64,000 nt of DNA from Avena insularis (taxonomy: Eukaryota; Streptophyta; Magnoliopsida; Poales; Poaceae): contig CM042697.1 in the NCBI GenBank assembly GCA_023614405.1, positions 469,322,792 through 469,386,791 of the forward strand, read 5' to 3'. The translations under genes were made by a program, and so were the position numbers. The notes beneath the pieces were generated by a model. The model made no database searches and was not told where the DNA came from. It saw nothing but the letters and a program-made list of their open reading frames with translations. Of this stretch, positions 54,404 to 64,000 are shown in pieces (position 1 is the first letter of the stretch; each line of letters starts with the position of its first letter).

Positions 54404-56343
54404 ATGATAGGGAGATGTGGTGGAGCTACTGCCTCCTGAGCTCGTCTCTGAGCCACTGCCGACCACATCGACGACAACATGCTCCTCCACGACGACCTCC
54501 TCCTCCTCCAGTGAGTACCACCAAGCTGATGTCGCGACCGCCCTACCTCGCCGACCAAGATGTTGTCGCGCCTCCATGCCCTACCGCGCCGTCGCCGCTA
54601 CCGCCTCCACCTCGCTCCGACGCCCTATGTCAGCTGCTCCTTCCCTCCCCACCAGCCTGCCTCGATATACATCACCTACGCCGCCTTCTATTGCACTCCT
54701 CACTGTGCTAGCGATGACGCGTGTAGGGTATGGTTATCCAAACAGATTTAGCCTTATGTAGCTGTGATGTGTTCCCCCTCATAAAGTGATAAACTCTTTG
54801 GGCACCGTAATACTCTGCTTATCTCTAAATTCAGCAGATGAACTAATATAATATAAGCCTGTCACGGTGGTTTGTTCTATTTCTCAGAAAGATGCTTAGG
54901 TTGTGCGTCGTGTACTCCAGTATAGATACTTGTTGATGTAACTCCACATCCTTCTTCCCCCGTTTTGGATATTGTACCGGACAGGAGAAAAACTAATCAC
55001 AAGTAAACTTGCAGTAATCCATTGTACTGGTGTACACTGATTTTATTAAATAAAATAATGCAGGACAATTTTACTTGGTGTACTATAGTAATAGTACTCC
55101 ATTTTTAACAGGAGTAGATGAATAAATTTGCTTCCATCTTCATGATGTTGACCATATTTTCTTGGAGTAGCTCGACTTGCTTGTACTCAATACAGTGACC
55201 ATATTTAATTGTTGTAAATTCTGTACTTCAAGTAGATGTGCTTTAGTTACAATAATAGCCTACAAGTTCATGCTTCAATTACTCAACCTATAACCCATAA
55301 CTCTTAGAGTATTATTTGTTCTTCTTCATACTCACATGATACTACTCCAGTAACTCTTAGAGTAGTACTCTTGGACATAATTGTTACTCTTATCAATTGG
55401 TACAAATTGACATAATTAGAATCTTTCATGGAGTAGCTATGTGCTATTGCAGATGATCATCAGCTCAAGTTGATGAATATGACAAACCAGCAACTTGGTG
55501 ATAGTAATGGATGGGACTGACCAAGCTCTCGCACAGTCTAAGTAGGTTAGATTTGGCAGTGTATGCTGGCTTTTCAACATATAAAATTAGTTTAGTCTGA
55601 TCACGTTTGACTTATTTTAGACCACACACTTATTTAGGTCACACACACTTTTCCATGTCATAATTGTTTCTTGCTTGTTTAGGTCACGCGCACATTGTTT
55701 CTTGCTTGTTTAGATACTACTTTTTGCACTAGTACAATAACATGTATTACTTGGAGTAGCTTCTGCGAATATTTGGAGACTGTGGTTGTACTGGTGTAGA
55801 TAATGTGCTCTTGCTTGCAGTGTTTGTGCTCATGTTAAATTTGTGCTACTTTGTCATGGTCTACTTTCAGTAGTTGATTTTTCATGCCACTAATATAATC
55901 ATCCTAATGTATACTACATTAGGATCTTCAATTTTAATTTATCCTTATACATATTGCATCTTCGTTAATAAAAAATTTAGGCTACCGAACTTTACTCAAA
56001 TATTTTCATTTTCTCATTAGGAATACTCCATTTTTTCCTTGTGATGGAGTACCGAAGGATCTGTTGGAGTACTCTATATTGTTTTAGTAGTAGTATAACC
56101 AAACTTGCTCATAGTGCTTGCTTATTCTGAACTTGCTTGGCGATCTAGCAAGTGTACATATTGTTGTAGAAGTATTAACCATTCACTTGCAATAATCACT
56201 TGGATTATTTAGTGAATATTTGCCCTAAATTTTGGCACACAACATAACAACACATAAACATATACGGTAGCTTGTATTGCTTGCTTGCACAACATAAGAA
56301 CACATACAATAGCTTGTTCAAACACACACAAAAACTGAGTGCA
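54071..56343 (+). repeat. 2.3-kb tandem duplication, unit 1
   Basis: Runs from atagctcgcacgcgccc in the MULE interior through the right TIR and about 1.9 kb of flank to aaaaactgagtgca. The flank contains a GC-rich exon-like part (54415-54760), where three frames are open and none is recognised, followed by AT-rich non-coding sequence with many ggagta/tactcc words. Confidence 0.85.
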
Positions 56344-56365
56344 TCCAGAAGACTGTTAAACGATT

Positions 56366-58664
56366 ATAGCTCGCACGCGCCCTTGCAGCTCGCGTCGGAG
56401 CTCGCCCACGCTCGCGACCCTGCAGCTCGCCTGCGCCCACGTCGAAGCTCGCCCCTGCCCACGCTCCTGTAGCTTGCCACGCACACGCCTCCGCAGCTCG
56501 CCACAACCGAACGACTCTATTAACCCGCTCTTGTCGTCCACGTTGATATTGACAGCGCCCCCACCTGCCAGAAGACTGTTAAACGATTAAAGACACTAAA
56601 TTACAGTTTTCTGTCACACACCTACCACCTAAGTGGTTTTTATATGTCAAAAAACCTTAAAGTGGTAGTTTTTTTTTGACAAAAGTGGCGCGAACGTGTA
56701 GTTTCTTGTCATTTTCTCATGACAGGGAGACGTGGTGGATCTACTGCCTCACGAGCTCGTCTCTGAGCCACCGCCAACCACATCGACGACAACATGTTCC
56801 TCCACGACAACCTGCTCCTCCTCCAGTGAGTACCACCAAGCTGATGTCGCGACCACCCTATCTCGCCGACCAAGATGTTGTCGCGCCTCCATGCCCTACC
56901 GCGTCGTCGCCGCTACCGCCTCCACCTCGCTCGGATGCCCTATGTCGGCTGCTCCTTCCCTCCCCACCAGCCTTCCTCGATATACATCACCTACGTTGCC
57001 TTCTATTGTACTCCTCACCGTGCTGGCGATGACGCGTGTGGGGTATGGTTATCCAAACGGATTTAGCCTTATGTAGCTGTGATGTGTTCCCCCTCATAAT
57101 GTGATAAATTCTTTGGGCACTGTAATACTCTTCTTATCTCTAATTTCAGCAGACGAACTAATATAATATAAGCCTGTCATGGTGGTTTGTTCTGTTTCTC
57201 AGAAAGATGCTCAGGTTGCCCTGCGTCGTGTACTCCAGTATAGATACTTGTTGATGTAACTCCACATCCTTCTGCCCCCATTTTGGATATTGTATTGGAT
57301 AGGAGCAAAACTAGTCACAAGGAAATGTGCAATAATCCATTATATTGGAGTATAAGTGGTTTCATTAAATAAAATAATGCAGGAAAATTTTACTTGTACT
57401 GTAGTAATAGTCCTCCATTTTCTATATGACTAGTTGAATAAATTTACTCCAATGTTCATGATGTTGAGATAATTGTTTGACCATATTTACTTGGAGTAGG
57501 TTACTTGCTTGTACTCAATACACTGATTATACTTCAAGTATATGTGATTTAGTTACAATAATAGCCTTACCTACAAGTTCATGCTTCAATTACTCAAGCT
57601 ATAATCCATAACTCTTAGAGTATTATTTGTTCTTCTTCATACTCACATGATACTACTCCTGTAAATCTTAGAGTAGTACTCTTGGACATAATTGTTACTC
57701 TTATCAATTGGTACGAATTGACATAATTAGATCTCTAACATGGAGTAGCTATGTGCTATTGCAGATGATCATCAGCTCAAGTTGATGAATATGACTAACC
57801 AACAGCTAATGCATCATGGTGATAGTAATGGATGGGACTGACCAAGCTCTCGCACGGTCTAAGTAGGTTAGCTTTGGCAGTGTATGCTGGCTTTTCATCA
57901 TATAAAATTAGTTTAGTCTGATCATGTTTGACTTATTTTAGACCACACACTTATTTAGGTCACACACACTTTTCCATGTCATAATTGTTTCTTGCTTGTT
58001 TAGGTCACCCGCACATTGTTTCTTGCTTGTTTAGATACTACTCCTTGCACCAGTACAATAGCATGTATTACTTGCAGTAGCTTCTGCGAATATTTGGAGA
58101 CTGTGGTTGTACTAGTGTAGATAATGTGCTCTTGCTTGTAGTGTTTGTGCTCATGTTAAATTTGTGCTACTTTGTCATGGTCTACTTTAGGTAGTTGATT
58201 TTTCATGCCACTAATATAAGCATCTTAATGTATGCTACATTAGGATCTACAACATTAATTTATCCTTATACATATTGCATCTTTGTTAATAAAAATTTTA
58301 GGCTACCGAACTTTACTCAAATATTTTCATTTTCTCATTAGGAGTACTCCATTTTTTCCTTGTGATGGAGTACCGAAGGATCTGTTGGAGTACTCTATAT
58401 TGTTTTAGTAGTAGTACAACCAAACTTGCTCATAGTGCTTGCTTATTCTGAACTTGCTTGGTGATCTAGCAAGTGTACATATTGTTGTAGAAGTATTAAC
58501 CATTCACTTGCAATAATCACTTGGAATATTTAGTGAATATTTGCCCTAAATTTTGGCACACAACATAACAACACATAAACATATACGGTAGCTTGTATTG
58601 CTTGCTTGCACAACATAAGAACACATACAATAGCTTGTTCAAACACACACAAAAACTGAGTGCA
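56366..58664 (+). repeat. 2.3-kb tandem duplication, unit 2
   Basis: A second copy of 54071-56343, ending at the same word aaaaactgagtgca, with scattered substitutions and small indels. At the junction (about 56345-56366) the filler ccagaagactgttaaacgatta is also found inside unit 2 at about 56569-56590, suggesting template-switch repair. Unit 2 has the right TIR only, so it is not a complete MULE. Confidence 0.85.
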
Positions 58665-58714
58665 CATCTTCTTGTACACCTTATTGCACACCTTCCTGCA
58701 CATCTTGGCATAGG

Positions 58715-59225
58715 ATTTATTTGGCATTTGCATAAATTGTTACTAGAATTTGAAGCCTTATAGGTAGACGACCCAACCTTTCCAATCTATTTTTGCTTGC
58801 ATGAGGTAGAATTAGCAAAATCTTGTTTAGCGTAGAAACTTTATATTCTTCAAATTCTTCCTTCACACCTTTAATAAACTCTTGTAGAGTTTTGAGGATT
58901 TCTAATTTGAATTAGAGATTCTAAGGAGTGGATAAACCCAAGATCAACCACACTCAAATCTGAACTATTTCTTGTTTGTTGTATCAGCTTGATAGTCCAT
59001 ATCCACTTTTGGCCGCAACTTCTATGAATGCTTGATCATCAGGAAGAATGCGAGGCTTTACATTGTCTTGCTGAATGAGAATAGTTTGTCCTACATCTTT
59101 CACATCCCAAGTAGATAGTATAGCCGACAGTACCTTCTTAATTAAAAACTCCCTCATCACTTCTCTTTTGACTTTAATAGATGTTGTCTCCAATATCCGT
59201 GCAGATGGAACTTCCTTAACAAATG
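58715..59225 (-). pseudogene. Decayed mariner-like (MLE) transposase fragment
   Basis: On the minus strand, 59225-58984 reads VKEVPSARILETTSIKVKRE, then MREFLIKKVLSAI..W and ILIQQDNVKPRILPDDQAF, the block holding the second catalytic Asp of plant mariner transposases. After a frameshift near 58975 it continues as QQTRNSSDLSVVDLGF, equivalent to the usual PxNSPDLNxLDLGFF with the third Asp. After further breaks it ends NRLERLGRLPIRLQ, the usual C terminus. The first Asp region and DNA-binding domain are not seen. Transposases of this group mobilise Stowaway MITEs, several of which are in this window; this copy is dead. Confidence 0.7.
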
Positions 59226-59852
59226 GCTAACAACCTATTTTTCATAAAATTTGAAAAGTTTTTTTATGTTACAATTCACCTATTTACACTTAACTTTTTT
59301 GCTTTCTTATACCTCATCTTTCACTAAATGCATGTTCTTTTTTTGGTATATCATTCAATATATACTAGCGTTAGGTTCATTTTACAATAACAACCAGGGG
59401 AAGTAACAATGTAACTACAACCACAAAAAATCATATTAAATAATATATATATATATATAGTTATGATGCATTTCTAATGTTACCATTTCACATAGTATGA
59501 TTTAATATAAGTAAATTGCATTTTGGTTAACACAATATTTTGTTATAAATATATTTGATTAGAATTGTAATCAATCTAAACATATCACATTACTCCAATT
59601 ATTAGGTTACACCCTTATTTTGTAATAATGCATTTGCATCTCCTTGTAAAAAATATCTTTGAATATCTACAAAACTTGGTAGTGTGTTCTGGTGCCTATA
59701 GTTTTAGCCAATGGATGGCAAGGAAAATTAACATGCCAAAGTTTTTTATAGTATGAATGTAAAAGCATGTAGTTTGTCCTTGATCATGATTCGCTTCCGA
59801 ACGGTGAAACTACAATTGATCTCATGATACAAGAGAGCTGCGTGAATATAAT

Positions 59853-60120
59853 CACTACCGGAAATTGATTTTTTCCATGTATATAGGGGTTTTTCCAGTG
59901 CAAAACTACGGTCACACAACAAACTTAGGGTGTGCCGAGTGGAAAAAAAATACTCGACAAAAAATAGCCACACGCCAAAGTACCGGATATGCTGAATATT
60001 GAAGCAAAAAACACTCTACAAAAATAAAATACATGAATAAATAATACATTCGACAAAAATAAAAACAACACGATTGGGTGACTAGACTTCCTCCATGTTG
60101 TGGTCTGCTCTCTGCTCAAA
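59853..60120. mobile_element. CACTA-like terminal fragment
   Basis: Starts CACTACCGGAAATTG and contains the reiterated word tgccgag/ctcgac with A-runs typical of subterminal CACTA regions. The far end is not found. From 59226 to 59852 the sequence is AT-rich with no recognised gene. Confidence 0.4.
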
Positions 60121-60324
60121 GCAGCTTCTAGCTAGTCCCGCTAGGAACTACTGAATCAGCAATTTCTGTGGAGTCACTCTTGGGAGAGTACAAAAAGCCG
60201 ACGTGGGTGGCTCCACATTGTTTAAACTTGTTCATCCCAAACACTTGCAATTAACACATATAGATTCCGAATCAAATCAAGAAATATATGAAAAACATTC
60301 CCATCGAAGAAGGGTTTATATTCC

Positions 60325-61110
60325 AACCATCAGTACCAAGTTTCATGAACTATGTCTTCTCAGAATAGAGGTCAAAGTTAGATTTTTTTCACACTATTTT
60401 TGTCAGATTCGTCGCGTAAAATTAATCCTTCAAAATTTCCTTTCTAGAGTTGCTTTACCTTACTATTTTGCACAATTCTCGTGTTGCAAGTTTTTTGTTT
60501 TGGTGGAGGTAGAGGAATTCGTTTGTTTCTTTCTAAATTGTACGTGAGGTTGAAGGTAAACTCGTTCTCTTTCTTTCTCTCAAATAATATATTTCCTAAC
60601 CTATTTTAATCAACACAACCATGCCTCGTGTGATAAGAAGCTCTACACGAAAATATGCACGTCGCCCAACCATCGACACCATGTTTCGTGAACCGTATCT
60701 TCTCAGAATCATGGTCAAAGTTGGAGGTTTTTGGAAGATTTTCGCCAGTTCTGGCAGATTCGACCATGGCAAGCGAGAGTAAGCACCACAAGACGACCGG
60801 AAAGCTGAGGATGCAGGCGCCCACCCAAGGAACCGGAGCACCACCACTATGTCGTGCTCCCACAACAGCACCCTCAAATGGCCTCTATCCCCACCGAACG
60901 GAACCGTATCTTCTCAGAATCATGGTCAGAGTTGGAGGTTTTTGGAAGATTTTCGCCAGTGTCAGATTCGACCATGGCAAAGGAGAGTAAGAACCGCACG
61001 ACAACCGGAAAGCTAAGGATGCAGGCGCCCACCCTAGGAACCGGAGCACCGTCACTATGTCGTTCTCCCACAACGACACCCTCAAATGGCTTCTATCCCC
61101 ACCGACGTTG
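60325..61110 (+). repeat. Imperfect tandem repeat, ~208-bp unit
   Basis: Two full units (about 60690-60895 and 60900-61110) share ccgtatcttctcagaatcatgg, ggaggtttttggaagatttt and ggaaccggagcacc. A partial, more divergent unit lies at about 60325-60410 (catcagtaccaagtttcatg). The plus frame runs through both units but has no known family. The homologous region near 13120-13340 has one unit, so the doubling is specific to this copy. Confidence 0.7.
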
Positions 61111-61790
61111 TACTTCCCAGCCGCCTCCGCCACGCTATCGCACATGGCCGCAAACCGTGGTGGTGTGACGCAAGTGTGTTTAGCCTTAGGGTTACTGTGG
61201 TTGTTGATGGCCCAACAAAGTAGATGTAGGTAACCAATCAACGATACTTCTGCGTAGCCAACTATGCGACCAAGGCAATCAAACAAATTGGATAACATGA
61301 TTTAGACTCATCTCTCCATGGCCATGCTCCCAAGAGCTCGCCCTAGGGAGACAAAAAAGGGCTGTAGCAACCAAACACGCTCTAAAGTGTTATACTATAT
61401 CTCTTGTGGCTTGAACAGAAGTTTCTACATTATGCTATATCAAGCCACATAGCAGCACAATCAAAACAGTGTACAAGTAACTGAACAGATCAAAACATTG
61501 TGATTGAACTTTTAAACAGTTGATTGTTTGGCGCGCTGTATACCAATCCAGTCGTCACGTTAAATTCTTACTCTAAACTTGATCTTTACACACCCGAGAA
61601 ACAAACCATTAGCAGTACCGAATTTAAACTGGACATATGACTGCATTTTCAGCAAGTACACCCATGACAGAAATTGCTAAATTTGAGTTTGAATCGTTAA
61701 ATTTTTTTATGCACCGTTGATGAAATCTGCCACTGGAGTTAACTTCTTCCTTTTTTGAAGTTTCTTAGTTATGCTCGCTAATCTTTGGAG
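60660..61790 (-). repeat. Inverted copy of 12440-13390
   Basis: The reverse complement is colinear with 12440-13390 over its whole length, differing by point changes and the tandem doubling. It continues without a break into module C. Confidence 0.8.
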
Positions 61791-62655
61791 CAAGGTGGTA
61801 GAATATCATTAGCTAGGTTTCTCGTGCAAATACAGTGAAGGTGATGTGAGTTTTCCTTGCCTCAAGTGCTGGATAAATCAAGGGCGCAGAAATGGAATAG
61901 GGTAATCCTTCTGTGTAAAATTGACCCCTGAAACCCGTACTGCCACCGCAAAAGAATTATGTGGAGCACACACCCATGTGCAGAAATCTTGGGCAGTACT
62001 GATGACAACTGCATGCTTCTACTGTGGCTGAGATCAGTCACAGGGACGACGAATGCTTTGCGTGAGAAGATTCAGCACATCATCTGAAGCTTTCCACTAC
62101 TTTACTTGCACCTAGAAGCCACTAATTCTGGCAATTATCATAAACCGTTAACTAGAAATGATCAAAACGCGCGTGGTCGTACTATACATCAGTACAGGTT
62201 ACAGGTAGTACCGTAGTAGGCTGCATTATTGGCATGTGCCTGCCTGTCTGCCTATCTTTTCTGCACATTTGGGAATTTCCAGGTTTGAACACATGTGAAA
62301 GGAACACAGGGAGAAGTGGAATTGGACAGAGATTTTCGGATTTTTATATGCAACAAGTTGTGTTCATAATTTCTTCGCGACGATATATACATGTACTTAT
62401 ATATATGACACATGCCGTGTCAACACGGACACAGCGCGTATCTCCCATTTCCTATTACTGCAGGACGTATGATACATGTTAGCTAGTCAACCAGTGCCAT
62501 CACACTCCAAGGACCTGAATACAGACGGTCACATGGCACCTGCAGAGATCTCCAAGTACTCTTCCAAGAAATGAATTGCGGTCCAAGTCCATGAACAATA
62601 GGCCTAGCTGGGGAGCTACGAACTGTGAGGCGACCGGAGTTGTCATGCGTCGTAC
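61395..62655 (-). repeat. Duplicated module, copy C (least interrupted)
   Basis: Matches modules A and B in reverse complement and lacks the Tourist, hAT, CACTA and LINE insertions seen in them. It has about 40 bp extra near 61830-61870 relative to A. Homology stops at about 62650. From 62656 to 63068 no gene is recognised. Confidence 0.8.
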
Positions 62656-63257
62656 TTCAGGATGTAAGTGGCGCGCTCGCTCGACAATGTGGCAATAGCC
62701 GCTTCGCTTCGGCCGTATATTGTTTACGCGAATTTTGCGGCAGCCGCATAACATGTTTGGTGGCTTTCTGCGATTAAATGGCGCCACGACGCCGCATCAT
62801 CTGTCTCTCCCCTGAAGCGCTGAGTTCATCCTCGGCTGCATGGCGTCCAGCTAGTGTCAGGGGCCCAGTGGACCAAGTGATGGCCAACGAGAGCTGTCCA
62901 CAAAGCACTGGTGACGCGACGTGTCTGTACCAGCTGGACCTGAAGCTGAACTTTTCTTCCTTCCCAACTCTGAACTCCGTATGAATCCCATCTGTATCAA
63001 GCTACTCAACCCTTAGCAGAAAATCGAAATCAGGACCGGAAGTAGGAATAACAGGTACAGAAGACTAAGAGCATCACCACTAACATTACCAGAACACCGA
63101 TCCAGACACCGAAATTAGGTCCGAACGCCAAAATTCGGTCCAGTCGCATTCCCAGAAACCTGTTTTTTTCCTGTATTTGGACCAACTTTGGTCCGAACTT
63201 TCCAGGCCATTTCCAGCATCCCGGGACACCCCTCCCGCCCTCGCCACCCGCCTCGAC

Positions 63258-63266
63258 CTATAAAAG
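63258..63266 (+). promoter_or_regulatory. TATA box of the transposon gene
   Basis: ctataaaag about 105 bp upstream of the ATG at 63368, similar in position to the TATA box of the PIF-like element at 15528. Confidence 0.5.
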
Positions 63267-63367
63267 TTGTACCCCTCGCCGGAACTCTCCACACTCTCTC
63301 ACAGCCCCCAACTCCGGCAACCTCCATACTCCGGCGAACTACGAGCTCCCCCTCCCCACACTTCCCC

Positions 63368-64000
63368 ATGGGCGAAAGGTACACCGGCGATCCATCGGCG
63401 GCGAACGGCTTCGGCCGCCACACCCTCTAGCTGTGGGAGGCCCGCATGTTGTACGATGCGGGCTACATGGCGCCACCGGACATCCGCCTCCCAACCGTCT
63501 GGAAGCTCAGCGCCGGCGGGATCCCTATTCCGCTGCCGCCAAAGCCCGAGGAGATCGACGACGAGACCCAGGCGGCCATCGCCGCCATGGAGGACCCGGA
63601 CCTCGCCGAGGATCCGGGGCAACCGCGTCTTCTGGGAGCAGCACCTCGCCCACTGGCGGCAGCAGGAGCTCGCCCGCTACGAGGGCCCGCCCGGCTCGCC
63701 GCCGAAGAGGAACAACGCGTGGCGCCGCGCCGTGGAGCGATTCCCTCACCGCCGTGCTGGAGCACATCCACGCCATCAACGAGCCACGCCCCGGATTCCC
63801 CCACAAACCCACGCTGACGTCAAGGGAGAGGCGCCATCCTCCGGCCAACTGGTTGCCGAGGAGGATGGCCAGCCTCTCCTCTTCCTCTCGCCGGCGACGC
63901 TCCGGTCCGTCGGCGATTTTCGCCGCTGGCCGGCTTGGTTAAGCAGGAGCCGGAGATGTCGGTCTGGTCATCGCCGAGGACCAGGTCACGCGGCATCGTG
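63368..64000 (+). pseudogene. Repeat-associated hypothetical protein, broken
   Basis: The ATG at 63368 opens MGERYTGDPSAANGFGRHTL, then TAG (63428-63430), then in the same frame LWEARMLYDAGYMAPPDIRL and WKLSAGGIPIPLPPKPEE. After about 63615 the conserved sequence moves to another frame (FWEQHLAHWRQQELARYEGP) and near 63740 to a third (LTAVLEHIHAINEPRPGFP, then NWLPRRMASLSSSSRRRRSG). Proteins of this style recur in Triticeae annotation and appear transposon-borne; the function is unknown. The gene is cut by the window end. Confidence 0.5.

Larger units (their letters stand above)
63069..64000 (+). mobile_element. PIF/Harbinger-like element, running off the window
   Basis: The terminus GAGCATCACCACTAAC follows a TAA and resembles the GAGCATCTCCACTCG end at 10319 (inverted). 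Subterminal gtccgaac / ttcggtcc words recall the 7830-10319 element (ccggacc, ttcggaccaaaa). A TATA box precedes a broken gene. The right end is outside the window. Confidence 0.5.

Noticed and set aside
54071..58664. CRISPR-like or satellite array
   Set aside because: Only two long units with a filler junction; this is a tandem segmental duplication, and the window is plant nuclear DNA.

Overview
The window is nuclear DNA of a grass, most probably of the wheat/barley tribe (Triticeae). The signs are an Angela-type Copia element with ~1.9-kb LTRs beginning TGTTGGAGATATGCCC, a Gypsy LTR beginning TGATACG, many Stowaway and Tourist MITEs with TA or TAA target duplications, PIF/Harbinger-like and CACTA-like elements with typical grass termini, and a plant L1 LINE. 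Almost everything is repetitive. I can support one intact host gene: an intronless SAUR-family auxin-response gene on the minus strand at 32285-32707, with a TATA box.

Layout. 1-2284: unassigned GC-rich block and a 0.6-kb TIR element. 2333-6440: a short duplicated segment whose second copy is split by a 2054-bp Pack-MULE (4141-6194) with a perfect 9-bp target duplication and head-to-head fragments of two host genes, NMD3 (ribosome export adaptor) and a PSK SIMULATOR (DUF3475) gene. 6463-10319: Stowaways, a 656-bp Stowaway-ended element with a GC-rich interior, and a PIF-like element with a broken Myb/NAM-associated protein gene. 10340-13390: segment repeated in inverted orientation elsewhere in the window. 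15217-29644: a PIF-like element that received a truncated Gypsy, which in turn received an Angela-type Copia, and separately a Harbinger MITE. 29745-31460: module A, then the SAUR gene. 35642-37077 and 42990-44136: two related CACTA-like elements carrying a 5S-rRNA-derived block. 37078-38160: end of an LTR element. 40655-52330: inverted copy of the 7-12 kb segment plus module B, broken by a hAT, a CACTA and a full-length L1 LINE (44677-52044, 15-bp target duplication). 53005-54403: a second MULE whose right end plus ~1.9 kb of flank is tandemly duplicated to 58664. 58715-59225: a decayed mariner transposase. 60660-62655: inverted copy of the 12.4-13.4 kb region plus module C. 63069 to the end: another PIF-like element running out of the window.

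How it fits together. At least two host segments were copied several times in both orientations, and each copy then collected different transposons, so the copies act as natural empty-site controls for one another. The most unusual observations are the two-gene Pack-MULE with overlapping antisense open frames and an internal inverted gene fragment, the 5S-derived block inside a CACTA-like DNA transposon family, and the duplication mosaic itself. All family and similarity calls were made by reading; no database search was possible.
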